A model generated the notes under the pieces. The model did no database searches. It was not told the origin of the DNA and saw nothing but the letters and a program-made list of their open reading frames with translations. A DNA stretch of 64,000 nt from Pyrrhosoma nymphula (Eukaryota; Arthropoda; Insecta; Odonata; Coenagrionidae). Made by a program: the position numbers and the translations under genes. Positions 24,131-36,684 of the stretch are shown here, in pieces. The stretch covers positions 185,698,386 through 185,762,385 of the forward strand of contig OY754327.1 in assembly GCA_963573305.1 (NCBI GenBank), in the 5' to 3' direction. How positions within the stretch are numbered: the first letter of the stretch is position 1; every line of letters starts with the position of its first letter.

Positions 24131-26120
24131 AGGGATTACCCAGAACAAGTTTCGCCTCTCCTTGCTCTCGCTAACTGACTAAATACGAAATGCCGCTTGC
24201 TCGCGCATCTGTGAAACATGAATTTCATGAAATACAGTCATATTTACGTTTTTGGAGTAATGAAGCGCCACCATTCGGTAAATTAATAAATGTGCTTAAC
24301 TATACGCCGGTTCTTGATACATTATATAGTACTACAATTAATTCGGAACTTCCGCGCAGTCGGGTGCTTCGTAATGCAATCGCAAAATCTTGGAGCTCAG
24401 AAGCTAGAATTCAAAATGAAGACAATCTTGGAGCACAGATGTAAGTGTGGGGCCATGACAGGCCCTGAGGCTATAAATCCATGCTCACTATGTTAACTCA
24501 TGACTCGTGAATTGATGAAACATCTAACTTAAAAATTTGTATTCACGTAAATATTAGCGCTCTGAAGGACATAGGCTGAATGAGAAAGGATCCTAATAAA
24601 TGATGTTATCATCGTAGCTTCATCTCCTTCCAACTTAAATACGATGGGAAATAATTGATCCGGGACAAAGGTGTACTCCATGAAACTATTCACGTTTCAG
24701 TAGCAAGTTCAGATAAGATAACCGCTTCTATTCCTCTTGAGGTTGAACTCACCACAAATTCTAATTATTCCAGCCACACTTTGAAAATTACAAAATATTT
24801 CCCGTACAATACCGGGTACTTTTGCTTGTTGTTAAAAAGGACATTCAGAAATTATGAATGAAGAATTTTCTGGGAAAAGATAACTTGCTTGAAGAATATA
24901 TAACTGTGCGGCAGGATTTAAGTATTTTATGTTTCTGTGGGAAAAGTTTTTCAAAATTTTCTTCGCTGTCTTTCAGGCAATGCGTACACCGTAAATGAAC
25001 GGTCAAAATGAAAAATTAAAAGCCAGTATTTTTCACTACATGAGACATTCTGAATAGCATTTTCTATGAAATCGGCCAAAATATCAATATCGCCAACGTC
25101 ATAATGTGTACATTTGATGGTTTCATGCGTGACATTATGGAAGTGACTGGTTATTTATTATATTTCAAGGTGGCCATATATTTCCGAGCCACCTCAATTG
25201 ATGAGGTTCCACGAGAAACTGTGTAGGAGGCGCGGACGCAAATGGAAATGGGAACGATGGTGCACGAGTGTGGGGATGGAAAGGAAGCAACTCTTTTGTC
25301 GAACATTCCTCGGAGTGGGAACATGTTACACTGTCGTGTCAGATTACAGGTGCAGCTTTGTGTCGATTCGTCAACAAGTTTTTTACGCTTTCAATGATCC
25401 CTGCGGAGGATTTTTCAGTCATTGTCAGTCGCTCCAGATCTCAATACCCGAGAAGCCCCTTCATCACAATACTCGGGTAGTGTATAAAAATGCGTGAGAT
25501 TGTTTCAGAAATCATAAGACAGGTTTATCTGCTACACGTTTTCAAAAAATGATAAGTTACGGTTAGTGAGTTCATTTCTTATCCCTACCCATGCTCGGGA
25601 AATAAGGTTAATTATTTTGGAAATGGTGGTTGAATCTCTAAGTGGAGAACCGTTCAATCATGCGTGATGCAGCAGAAGTGATGAGTATGACGTGCATTCG
25701 TGTAGTACCTTCACGGTCGATGGCGAGTCGGTATTACGACTTGGTAATATCAAAACTAATGAAAAATGATCTCATAAAAACTAAGTTTTTATCATACTCT
25801 CTTTATTTTCATATGCGTTACGTAACGTTTTAATGACAAATATTCTCAGAGCATTTTATTATTATTTCTTTCATTGTTTTATCGTATCTTTGCCATTAAA
25901 TATTGTATTATCACATGGATAATAAATTTCATTTGTGAAAGGAAATCATTCCATCTTCACTGATATGTCAAATTATTCAGGCATTCGAAAACCATTAGGA
26001 ACATTAGTAAATCGATATGACAATTATATTCATTGTTGAACATTCAATAGCGATAATCACAGTTGTTGGCTCACCACGGTCCATCTCCCACAACGTCCAA
26101 AGGCTAAGTGCTTTCTTTTT
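24131..26120. other. Unassigned AT-rich DNA
   Basis: The 99-codon plus frame at 25198-25497 and a few shorter ones have no recognisable motif. No structural repeat is seen. Confidence 0.4.
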
Positions 26121-26125
26121 TAATT

Positions 26126-26185
26126 TGTTTCTTTGAACTGAATTTTTTCTTTGAACTGAATTTTTTCTTTTAACTGAATTTGAAA
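26126..26185 (+). repeat. Short tandem repeat, about 19-bp unit, three copies
   Basis: The unit TTTCTTTGAACTGAATTT is repeated directly, with one copy having TTTTAACTGAATT. A fourth TTTCTTTGAAC occurs near 26207. Confidence 0.8.
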
Positions 26186-26587
26186 ATGAAAAGAGGTTTC
26201 TGAATTATTTCTTTGAACACTACACCCTCCGCTAAAGATGCAAGTGAAAACGGCTTTGATCGCCGTCATTAATGAATAATTAGCTAGTATAGGTATAGCG
26301 AAACTTGGTGGCACTCACCAGCGGAGGATTAGAGGTCACTGACCGTAAACCAAGCGTTGATGAGCGGGCAAAGGTATCGAAGGAATGCCGCAGGTTCCTC
26401 TGGAAAAAGGCTCGGCCGCTTCAACCCATATCTCATGTATACTTTCCTCTCCTTTGCGTCGTGATATTCACAAGCGAGTGCCACCAAGTTTAAAATATTG
26501 CAAAAAAGGTTTAGAGGATAATATGATGATAAAAACAAAACTTCTCAAGATGTAAGTGAAAACGGCTATGAAAAAAAAAGAAAAATA

Positions 26588-26668
26588 ATTTCCTCAGCAG
26601 TGAATCGAACGCCACACCTTCCACTCCACAATCCAGCACTTAAACCCTGTGCTACAGGTTCCTTAAAA
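26588..26668 (-). repeat. tRNA-like SINE head
   Basis: Reading the minus strand, an A-box-like TGTAGCACAGGG (26645-26656) is followed by a B-box-like GTTCGATTC (26602-26610). A-rich sequence lies beyond, at 26565-26585 on the plus strand. The layout is that of a tRNA-derived SINE inserted in minus orientation. The body and tail are not clearly delimited. Confidence 0.5.
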
Positions 26669-27290
26669 GGACAGGCAGATAAAGAGTGTTAAATGCTCTT
26701 TCATTTTCATAGAAATAAATTTTGATATAATTAAGTCAGTGTGTATTTATGTGTGTGTGTGTGGGTTTGTTAAAATAAATAGTTGGTCACGAGGAGTCTA
26801 TGGACCGAATTTCAGATGGATTGGATGAGAGGGGAAATGGGTTTGTGCGTACACAGACAAGCAGACAGTGGGAGCTAATATGAAGTGAGTAAAAATACAG
26901 AAAAAGTTATCGGATCATCACCATGGTAAAATCAAATTTCTTTCAGCTCTCCTGTCATTTGAAATACCATTATTTTCATTCATGTTAGGCTCCACCATTC
27001 CATTGGTATATCCAGAAATTCCTGATAGAACGATATCAGCGTGTTATAGTAATTTACGGCAATACTAATTTCACTCGGTGATAAATACCAATTTAACACT
27101 CAGTAATCCAATATATGTTAATTTAAATTATTTTTGGCCCTAATAATGACCTAAGAAAAACCATAAGACTTAAATGAAAGATTAATTTGACATCCAATAG
27201 TTAATCATCCGTGCATAGTTAATGCCTTATTCCCTATACTAGAGAAAAATTAAATGACAAAACAATAAGGTGCCATAATAGCATTTTCGA
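26669..27290. other. AT-rich DNA with a short (GT)n run
   Basis: A GTGTGTGTGTGTG run lies near 26749-26763. Nothing else is recognised. Confidence 0.4.
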
Positions 27291-27294
27291 CAGC

Positions 27295-27541
27295 ATGAAG
27301 AGCGATTTCTCCTCTAACGTAGAATATATCTTCCTTTTATTGTTTACATTATTAGTGGGACCTGAATTTCCTTTAGGCTTCGTCACTCTTCATGAAGGCG
27401 AGAAAGTTCGTGGTCCCTTTCCCTCGCCCAAATTGCGGTCTATGTTACCTCCCGAAAAAAAAACGGAGAATGTCAAAAATACGCAAGTTCTGCAGCTAAG
27501 AGCCGACTATGTTCCGCGAACCCTCATGAGAGTTGTAAACA
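27295..27541 (+). CDS. Possible first coding exon with signal-peptide-like start (weak)
   Basis: The frame from ATG at 27295 stays open to 27582 (95 codons). It begins MKSDFSSNVEYIFLLLFTLLVGPEF, a short polar N-terminus and a strongly hydrophobic segment like a secretory signal. The rest is hydrophilic (GEKVRGPFPSPKLRSML, later VVNKKYG). Near the end, at about 27549-27556, a TATG/GTGAGG sequence would be a good splice donor. No family is recognised and no acceptor or second exon can be linked. It could be a chance frame in unique DNA. The coordinates give only the portion upstream of the putative donor, approximately. Confidence 0.2.
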
Positions 27542-27582
27542 AGAAGTATGGTGAGGTCCAGGGGCAGGACCAGTGGGGTTGA

Positions 27583-28610
27583 CCAGTGACGGGCTACCTC
27601 TGCGGCATCTTCGCTCACCATGGCAATGCCGGCTTGAACGATTTCCCTTGTCCAAATACGAAAACAGCATCAATAGTTTTTTTGTTTGCGTAGATGTATA
27701 TAACTTTCGTATATAGTCTATCCTCTAAGTGGGTCGAAAATCCTCAATCCGGAATTTAGCCTTCACAACGTTCCCTTGAATATTACAAAAAGGGCACGTT
27801 TCACTGTTTTTCATAAAAAATCTCAACCGTATTATGTGAAAATTATTACATTTATATAAACAAATTACTCTTCTTCTACAGAGAATAAATAATATTATAT
27901 CTTCAGCTATCACGGTAAAGCCATTGCTGGGGAAGATGTAAACGCATTTTAGCCAGGGTATAGAACCCCCTGAAGACAATTTGTATGTATTTCCCCACAC
28001 TTCACATACACCCCATAAAAGGGTAGTTCACAAACCAACGATTTCAAGGGAACTTTCCACTTTAGTGAACCATTCACTGCCCCACACAGTGAATAGGTTT
28101 AATTTGAACAAGAAATCCAATAACCGCCCCATACACCATCAACTTTACATGCTTTTTCATTTTAGATTACCGACAATGCAGGCGGTGCAGAAAATGAACT
28201 CACTCACTGCGCTGATAGACGGCTCACTAAAGCAAGTACTTATGTTCTTTGACTACTTCGCGGATTAAGTCACCATTTAGTTTCACCAACATGTGGCACC
28301 ACTTTGGGTTCACCTGAATATTTCCGAGGAATAGTTCCACCAATAGGCAGTACTCTATTTGATTCGCTTGGTGAATAATTTCAGGGAATAGTTTTCAGGC
28401 AGTTTGAACGATTATTGGTTGGCTCCGTTGATAGTTCCAAGGAATGTTCCAACATGAAATATTACTTTTATTTCTTTTCGTACAAGGTCCGTAGTGTCGG
28501 TATTTCTGAATGTTGATGTACTTCAAATCGTTGGTAATGGTACGCCATAAGTAGAGTTATGCAAAAGAAATATGGTAACTACAAGTTGTTAAGCATTATT
28601 TGCAGCTACT
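27583..28610. other. Unassigned DNA
   Basis: AT-rich with no recognisable genes. Several loosely similar GGAATAGTTCCA-like pieces occur at 28320-28450, too diverged to call a repeat. Confidence 0.4.
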
Positions 28611-28615
28611 TACAG

Positions 28616-28695
28616 TTTGAGGTTCTGTCGAAAACGAAAGAGGTTCTGACGAAAGACTTCCAGTGAGTTACAGGTTCTGACGAAAAATTAGGGGT
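28616..28695 (+). repeat. Three copies of AGGTTCTGACGAAA
   Basis: AGGTTCTGTCGAAA, AGGTTCTGACGAAA and AGGTTCTGACGAAA occur about 25-35 bp apart at roughly 28619, 28642 and 28671. This is a short imperfect direct repeat cluster. Confidence 0.7.
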
Positions 28696-29470
28696 GCAAA
28701 AAGACAAAGCTGTTTATAATATTATAATTTCATATTATCTTGCAAACTGAACTCAATGAATTGCCAACTTGTCCGTGACAAAGGCAATAAATTGTGATTC
28801 TCGCTAGACAATTTCAAGGGATCACTATACCAATGGGTCTGGTCGGTGGCATTTCCTCTCAGCGCAGAAGGTATGCGACCCTGAATTTGAGACTCCGTAT
28901 CCAGAGATCACCTCGGTCGATTTTTAGGAAATGGACAATGAAATTTAGCTCCTTTCAATTTGTGTTAACTGATCACATGCAAATTTTATTCAACTCTATT
29001 ATAAGTTTGTTTTTTTTTGGAATTTTTTTTGACCCCCAAGTAGAAATGCCCACCTTTCCACGATTATTCCGCAAATACTATCCCTTTGATGGTAGTCATA
29101 CTTAAAATAATATTGCTTCAACCTTTGCGTGCCTTATCATCAAATTTTAAACCTCTGACTTGATATATTCAAATGCGTTCTTTATTTTCGCTGAACAAAT
29201 TCATACCCGTACTCAGTGCTTGGAAAAAGATCCGCGTAAAACCACGGGCTTTGTCGTGAGTTCTGGAATTTGACATGACCTCATCATTTGTCAAAAATTA
29301 GCCTAAACTCTTCCGAGAGATCAAACATATTTTCTACATGGCTAGAAAAATTATTCAAATGGGAATCAAACGATTTATAAAGAAGGCCATTTGACATTAA
29401 CGAGTGAAAGTAAAATAATAAAGCTCAGGCCGGTATTGGCAAGAGAGTACTGAATCATAGGACTCTGTGA
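28696..29470. other. Unassigned DNA
   Basis: The 103-codon frame at 28794-29105 shows no domain. The sequence is AT-rich and otherwise unremarkable. Confidence 0.4.
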
Positions 29471-29478
29471 TGCCAACC

Positions 29479-30217
29479 TAGGGATTGGAAAATCGATTTC
29501 GATTTTAATCGAAAATCGATTATCACACTCCAATTTTTGATTTAATCGAAGTCGACTTTTTATTTTGAAAACCCGATCAAAATCGATTCAAGGCGATCGA
29601 TTTTCGATTTTTAGCTTGCTACAGCGTTTGAATTTTGCCAATCGAGCTGCGCTCGAATGCTGCGATCGAATTTTCTCACGCCGGGTTAATTGCAACGTAT
29701 GTGCGAAATCATTTATCCGGAAAACATTTAAATATGTTAGTTTTCTTTCGGTCCATCCCTGAGGAACACTGGTTCCACGGCTTTGCAAACAAGAAATAAA
29801 TAAAATTCTGTTTTTCATTTTGTGGTATGCCCACTTTTCAATATACAATTCTTATGGATACTAAACTATATGTAATTTGCTTGTTATATTACCTATATGT
29901 TGAAAAATATCTGCTATGGATTATAACTTTCCTGTATATCTTATTAATATCCTTAAAATAATATATTGTATTAATAAATTTAACTGTATTCGGTTCTTAT
30001 CCCTAGTGCTTCCATTAACCCATATTTTGCATTTTGTTACATCAGCACATCCGTATTTGAGCAGACAATTACTTAACAAAAAATAAATATCGATTTCGAT
30101 TTCGGTTTTTCGATTATTTTGGGCAAAAAATCGAATATTTAGAAAATCGATTTTTAAAACCAAAATCGAAAGTCGATTAATCGAAAATCGATTCTGGATT
30201 TCAATTTCCAATCCCAA
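29479..30217. mobile_element. hAT-type non-autonomous DNA transposon, 739 bp, with 8-bp TSD
   Basis: The element starts TAGGGATTGG at 29479 and ends CCAATCCCAA at 30217, terminal inverted repeats matching at 9 of 10 positions. It is flanked by the direct repeat TGCCAACC at 29471-29478 and 30218-30225, an exact 8-bp target duplication as made by hAT transposases. Just inside both ends lie dense AATCGATTTTCGATT-type subterminal repeats in both orientations, which can form long hairpins and are typical transposase binding arrays. A short internal frame (29565-29762) contains CNVC followed by basic residues, perhaps a trace of a BED zinc finger. There is no usable transposase, so movement would need one supplied elsewhere. 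Confidence 0.85.
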
Positions 30218-30225
30218 TGCCAACC

Positions 30226-31260
30226 TATTCAGAGATCCATTGAATGCCCGAGACAACAATTTCTGCAACCCTATTCAGGAAGGCTTCGCTATTTTTCGTG
30301 CCTCAACAGTGGCGAAATCTTGACGTGTCAAGCGCGGAAATTCTAAATATCAATGGCAGTAAAATGTCGAGGCTGCAGCGCCACGCCACGACGAGTCAAC
30401 TTGGAATCTTCCAAGTTTTCAACTTCCCGTATGAGGCCAGAGGACGAACGCGGAGATGAGTGGATTGGGTGGCGACCATCAAAGGGCGTTCGCAAGCTGT
30501 GGACCAAAGTATGTGCTAGGCGAGCTTCTCTTAGTTCACCTTGGACCTCAATTAGGAGTCGACTCAGAGCTTTGCCGCCAATCAACGAGGAACTGAGCGA
30601 AAGATTAAATAACAGAACGCCTTGATAAATTTGGAGCGGTGGTTTATCGAACTCATTGACAAAAACGCTACGAACTCGGCAATTGGGCCGATATACATTC
30701 TACCGAATGATAGTACCATTACCATCCAATGATAAATGTACGAAAAACATTCCAACTTGTTGATTATTTATTCAATGTTTACGGATAAACTCAAATTATT
30801 GACACATATGAGTTAAAATAATGTATTTTTAAATCACTAATTTTGGCCATAATACTAATTCTCCTGTTGTGTGGCCTCATTACATAACTATCAGATGAAG
30901 TATGTCATAAACGTTCAGCGGTAAAGTATGAACTGATACACAAGAATACCAAATGATTGATGATGATATGATGTTCACAAGATTCACTTCATAAAACCTC
31001 ATCGAAAACAATTTTGACTGAGTGAACATAAAATTGATAGTAACTACAAACGCAACGTTTAAATTGCGACCTAAGATTTTCAAATCGATCAATTGACTCA
31101 AATCTCGATTAATCGACTAATCTGCTCTACTCTCGAAAAAGTGATGGTGATGAAAAACTTTTTCTGCGAAGCGAAAGCGATATTGAAAAACTAAAATGAG
31201 ATACATATTCCTGTTCAGTTCATAATAGTGAACTTATGTCTTTGCCATCCACGTAAAATA
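30226..31260. other. Unassigned DNA
   Basis: The 90-codon plus frame at 30353-30625 and the overlapping minus frame have no recognised domain. From 30640 the sequence is AT-rich. Confidence 0.4.
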
Positions 31261-31264
31261 ATGG

Positions 31265-33560
31265 GTTTATCCTAAATTATCAAAATGTAAGAGGAATGAG
31301 TAGCATATTCAATAAATTCAATGTATCCTTGCTTGAGAGCTATCTCGAAACTTGGTTGTGAAACGGTGTTAGTGATGCAGACGTTTGTGTAAACGGTTGG
31401 TACTAAATATTAAGGAAAGACAGGAACAAAGCACTGACTGGGGAAAAGACTGGTAGTGGCGTGATTGTGTTAGTAAAGGATGAGTACTCATCTGTGAGGC
31501 TGCCTGATTTGGAAACTATTGATGAAAATATCTGGCTAAAGATATCTGTTAATGGAAATAAGTGGTTATATTTGTGTGTCGTATATTTTCCCTCTGATTT
31601 CGATGTTGTTAATTATTCACATTTCTATAGCCAAGTTATCCACAATGATTTAATGAAGAAGGAATTAATTATTTTGGGTGATTTCAACTGTCCTAAGTTT
31701 ATGTCATTGGTTCAAGTAAATGAATTGCTCTGCACAGACCTTGGAATGTTTGTAAATACCATGGGCCTAAAGCAGGGAAATACCGTCGAGAATCAGTATG
31801 GTAAAATACTAGATTTAATTTTATCAAATATTATTACCACTGTACAACGCAGACAGAGCGATATGTCACTCTTAAAAAAAGATCCTCACCACCCTGCAAA
31901 TGAATTGCAATATTCATGTAAAACTGAAAGAAAACCTTCAAGTATTTCAAGCAATTAATATAACTTTAAAAGAGTTGATTATTTAAAATTATATCTCGAA
32001 CTAAGCTGTAAACATCGGAATGTAATCAGGTCAATTAATTCCATTGAAAAGGGTTAATAAATAATCCATTAATATCTGTACGAATCAATGGATGTATAAA
32101 TTCTTAAGTGTATCTTATCAAAATATTGGTAGGTACACGTCTTGGTATAATTTTGACTATATATATAAAATCAAGAAAAAAGATAGACACCGGAACTTGC
32201 TCAAGAGGAATGGGTCGATTGATCATCATACGAAATATAAAGAGCTTAGGTTGGAGGTTAAGAAGAGTGCAAATGATTGTTTCAATTTATACTTATAAAA
32301 TATTAAACGTGATATATGTCAAGGAAATTACCAAATCTTCTGGAAATTTGCAAAAGATAACAATTCCGCATAACGCACTCCTGAAATTACGAAATTTAAT
32401 GGACATGAGGAAAAATCACCGTGTGAAATTGCTAATGCTTTTCGGGATCATTTCATGTCAGCTTACGTAAAGAAGAATAGCACTATTACAGTGGAGCAAG
32501 TTTCAGAGGAAGTTTTTGGAAGTGGTTGTAGTAGTAACATATTTCTTCATAATATTGAAGTGAAGGAAGTGGTAGATGTAATTAAAAGTATGAAAACAAA
32601 AAGGTATTTTGGTCCTGATGATATTCCTTCATATATCGTTAAAGGGTGCAATGATATCTTACCACCAGCTTTATGTCATATATTTAATGTATCTTTGAAA
32701 AATCGTATCTTTACAGCAAAATGGAAAATTGCCTAAGTTTGTCCTGTGTTTAATTAAAAAAGGCGAACGTATTGATGTTGAAAATTACCACCCTGTAAAT
32801 ATTTTGCCAATTTTTCCAAATAATTTGAGTTAATAATTTGCAACAATATCAAATTTCAATTAAAAACCTTATGAACGACGTTCAACACGGATTTCTGGCT
32901 AATAGATACGTAGTTACAAATTTAACGGCATTCACAGATTATATGATAACTGAAATGGACATAGGATATCAGATTTATTCTATTTATTTCGATTTTAAGA
33001 AGGCATTTGATACTTTAAATCACACAATATTAACAGATAAGCTTCAAGCAGTGGGGATCTCGGGTTCTCTTGACAAATTATTGTTTATTTATAAGATAAA
33101 TAAAACAATACGTAATATACAGGCACTCAAGATCAGAGGTGTACACTGCCTTATCTGGGTACCACAAGGCTCAAATCTTGGTCCACTTCTTTTTCTTATA
33201 TATTTTAATTATCTACCACAATGCCTGAGTAATACAACAGAGTACCATCATGATTACTCCATGGTAATACGAAGTGTTTAATGTTCGCGGACGACATTAT
33301 GATACATAAAAACGTAAAACATTTGAGACTATTCCGAAGTGGAAACGGATGTAGATAATTTAATTTTGAGGTCAGAGAGAAATCTTCTCTATTTCAATGT
33401 TGACTACAAAAATAATATTATGTAACATTTTTATGTAATATCCAGCCAGCCTTGACTGTTTTACTTCATTGAGGATTTAACTGTGTATGTGTTTTCCCTA
33501 TTATTATGTTTGCCATGCTGGGCGAACAATAAGCTTATTAAATAAATAAATAAATGAATT
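31265..33560 (+). mobile_element. Decayed CR1/Jockey-group LINE (endonuclease and reverse transcriptase)
   Basis: Near 31265-31460, frames broken by stops give NYQNVRGMSSIFNKFN and ETWL, the N-terminal part of an APE-type endonuclease. The open part 31461-31958 continues with VVYFPSD and LGDFNCP, the endonuclease core. The 32455-32736 frame gives KSMKTKRYFGPDDIPSYIVKGC, reverse transcriptase motif 1. The frame at 32838-33281 has DVQHGFLANRYVVTNL, DFKKAFDTLNH and VPQGSNLGPLLFLIYF. FADDIMI, the catalytic box, follows a frameshift at about 33285. After that the protein stops abruptly, so the thumb region is deleted. The copy ends in a 3' region with an (AAAT)n tail at 33535-33555. Multiple stops mark it as a pseudogene. 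Confidence 0.9.
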
Positions 33561-33840
33561 CATATTTTTCGGCTCTAAAACTATTCTGAAAATTTTGTCT
33601 CCCTTACATCATGTCGTATGCTCGTACACAATGACCACGTTCTCCAAGCGCAGAGAATACGCGTGCAGATCTCACCCGAGACAGAAATAACTGGCAATTG
33701 AGGCCGAGGTTAGGATCCTTAGGATTCCATCACGGGGGAAATTTGAGAGAAGTCACTCGCGACGGAATGCAAATGACGACAGGAGTCGCAAATGATTCGC
33801 ACTCTTGACTGCCCTTTGCATGCGATAACGATCATTTACT
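33561..33840. other. Unassigned DNA
   Basis: No feature supported between the LINE tail and the next GC-rich island. Confidence 0.4.
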
Positions 33841-34610
33841 TTAAGATGGCACCACCGGTCGATACTAAGGGAAGGAGAGCCTGGGGGGGGGAGAAGGGGT
33901 CGAGGCGAGGTCCAGCCACTGTTTTGGGATTGAAAGGGTGAGAGCGTTGGGTGGGGGATAGGGGGGTAAGGGAGGAGGACAGGGATCCTTGCGAGCCGTG
34001 TAACGGGAACTAAGTCACTCGGCTGAAGTTTCAAACGGGGCGGAAGTGTGCCTTGGGGTGGGAACTCCTCTTCCCCCATCACCTCAACTCCCCTTACCTC
34101 CCCCCACCCGCCCGCATCCCTCCCCCCTGCACTGCCAACAACTGTCACTTCCACTGCCGACCGTCTATTATTCGAAATTAGATCCCACTTCTCCACGAAA
34201 CTTCCCCACTCGCCCCTTAACACCCCCTCCCCCCCTCTCGAGGCGCTCGTAATTTTTCAATGGCCCGGAACTCTAAACTTGGGGAGGGGGTGGGTGGCGG
34301 GCCCACGAAAGGAGAAGGGGGGGATCTAGCAACAATGGGAGGGGGGCGACGTCCGCCCTCGTTCCCACCCCCGGAAACAGACTAATACATATACAAGCAG
34401 CGTTGCACTGTGGGTCGGGGAGGGGGGGGTTGGGTAGTAGGGCCGAGTTATTGGCGTGAGGGAGGGGCGGGGGTGGGAGGTATGGCGCGTCTTTATAGAA
34501 GAGGGGGGGAGGCTATTTCGCCGCCCCTCCCTCCCTTCCTCCACTTCATCGCGAGTCACCGCTGAAAGAGCGGCAACCGAAACCTGCGCGCGCAATTTTT
34601 CCACCGCCTC
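33841..34610. repeat. G-run and C-run rich island
   Basis: Purine-rich G tracts (33880-33990, 34275-34350, 34415-34515) alternate with C-rich tracts (34075-34130, 34215-34240). Open frames at 33753-34223, 34048-34329 and 34326-34751 overlap on both strands and are Pro/Ser/Arg-rich. Confidence 0.55.
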
Positions 34611-36680
34611 TCGAACCAATGCGCTCTGAACACGAATGGCATCGCTTCTCCGGTGAGCATGAAACCGCAATAGCATCTGAAGGGAAGAAACGTATTCCAA
34701 CTTGGGCGGACAAAGTTCACGGGGGTAAAAGTGATATTCTGCGAGAATCAAAATACATCATTAGATTTGGACAGAGAGAGAGAGGGAACACTTCAACGTG
34801 ATATCATGACAAGAAATCCGATACATTTACTCTCAAATCTTTGTTTATTGCCGCACAGTAAGTAAACAAATGCCATAAGACTGTCCTGGAGGTCTAAAAG
34901 TATTTGCAGGTGGATCAAATATCTCCAAATATTACTTGCCTTACTCGAGAATCGAATACCAAATATGGAATCATTAGTGGAAATTCAGTCACGTACGTTT
35001 AAATGACTGTGAAAAGCACGATGGCAAAAGTAGCACAGGAAGAACAAAACAAAAACGTTTCCGATTTGAAAATTTCAATGGAGAATTTTGTTGATATGGA
35101 TTATAATCGACTGATGAAACACATTAAACTCTGATGTCAGACAACAGATATCACTGCGTTCATTAGCATTTTCAACTAAAGGCAAAAGCAGGTTTGTCAC
35201 ATGGTCCTTGTTATGCTACTCTATTCCGTGGCGCGCATCTCGTGGTCTCTATCACATCCATGGCCCTACTCAAATACTCTATCCTTGGTCATCCAAACTC
35301 TTTCAACTTTAACACACGACTACATGACTGTATTGCATCTACATGACATATTGCATCTAATCTTGCATTGCATAATCTATTGTTTGCATAATAATCTACA
35401 TGACAGTATTGCATCAAAAAGAATCGTGTCTATCTGCGTGATGAAAAACGTTTAAGTTACCTCCTGTGAACTATATCCTAAAGGATCCTTTTGTCATCAA
35501 TTTCATTAGAGCGTTCTCATATGGTTACCTCTGTACCCTACTCATCTTTTCCATCCCCCTCCATGGTCATGCTTCTCGTCTCTCGAACTGTCTTACTTCC
35601 CCGATATCCGATGACCACTTCACTTCCTAAGGACAGCGCACTATAAGTGAAGATTTTGGAGACATTTTTCGTGTACCGGGCGAAATGTAAATTTCTCTGG
35701 AGCAAAATTACTTTTAATTTAGATGGCCTGCTTTTCCATCTCCACCCCACTCTTTAAGAATTCAAGCCCCTTCAGCGCATGCAATTGTAAATTCAAAGCA
35801 CACGCAAGACCAACGGAGTTAGAATCTTACAAAAGCAGGCCACCTGTTTCGCTGGGATCTGAACGTTTACGACGACGACGCTGCCACGGTGAATGAGAGG
35901 ATGAGGATGGAAGAATGGTGCCGAGGTGGCACGGCGTGACGAGAGAGAGAGGCGCGGCGGGGTGCAGAGAGAGAGAGCCGCGCTCGCCGCCCGAACGCCG
36001 TGAAGGGATGGATTAAGGCAGCACGAAGGCGAGTTGCAATCCTTTTGCCTAGGACCTGACGCCACTCTTGACGGTTGCTTCACGGTCACAAAATCCCCTT
36101 CCTCACCACCACATCCATCAATGAATTCATGAAATAATCTGGAGAAATTTACATCTGCACGGAATAAAACATTTAGGATAATTTCCCGCGAGAAATCCGG
36201 TAATTCTGCGGCATGGGGCGATTGAATACACTGAGTGGAACTTTATTGCTACTGTACTCAACGCTAGATGTACGGCAGTGCTCATGAAATTCACATGCAT
36301 TTCGCCATTTTATGCAGATTTTGTATCTTCCCTATGGAAACGGAGAATTTCCAGTAATTATTCTAGAGGATTGTTACAATGCTGAAGACAGCACTTTATT
36401 TGGTACATGCAATCTTGCTCCTTTATTAAATATCGAAACATGAAACTCAGTACATACATTCCGTTTGGTTTTTACAGTCCATTATGCCGGCTACTCGGGC
36501 TCCGCAAACTGGATTGCATGAGCGTCCGGCGGGTAGTATAAGTCAAAGGCGCCGAGCTGGATTTCTTCCTCTAAATGTAAAATCTCTCTGCCCGGTTACT
36601 CATAAGATGCGAGTAAAATGCGGTAAAAGATCAGTATATGGATAACCAAAGACAACTGATGCTATTTGCGCCGCTTTAGA
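34611..36680. other. Unassigned DNA with a small repeat cluster
   Basis: Between about 35324 and 35415, variants of ACATGACAGTATTGCATC occur three times, separated by related TTGCAT pieces. (GA)n lies near 35940-35975 beside CpG-rich sequence. No gene recognised. Confidence 0.4.
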
Positions 36681-36684
36681 GCAT

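Noticed and set aside
23493..24182. 229-codon plus-strand open frame
   Set aside because: Product is mostly Pro and Ser from C/T runs; overlapping frames elsewhere in the same DNA are equally open.
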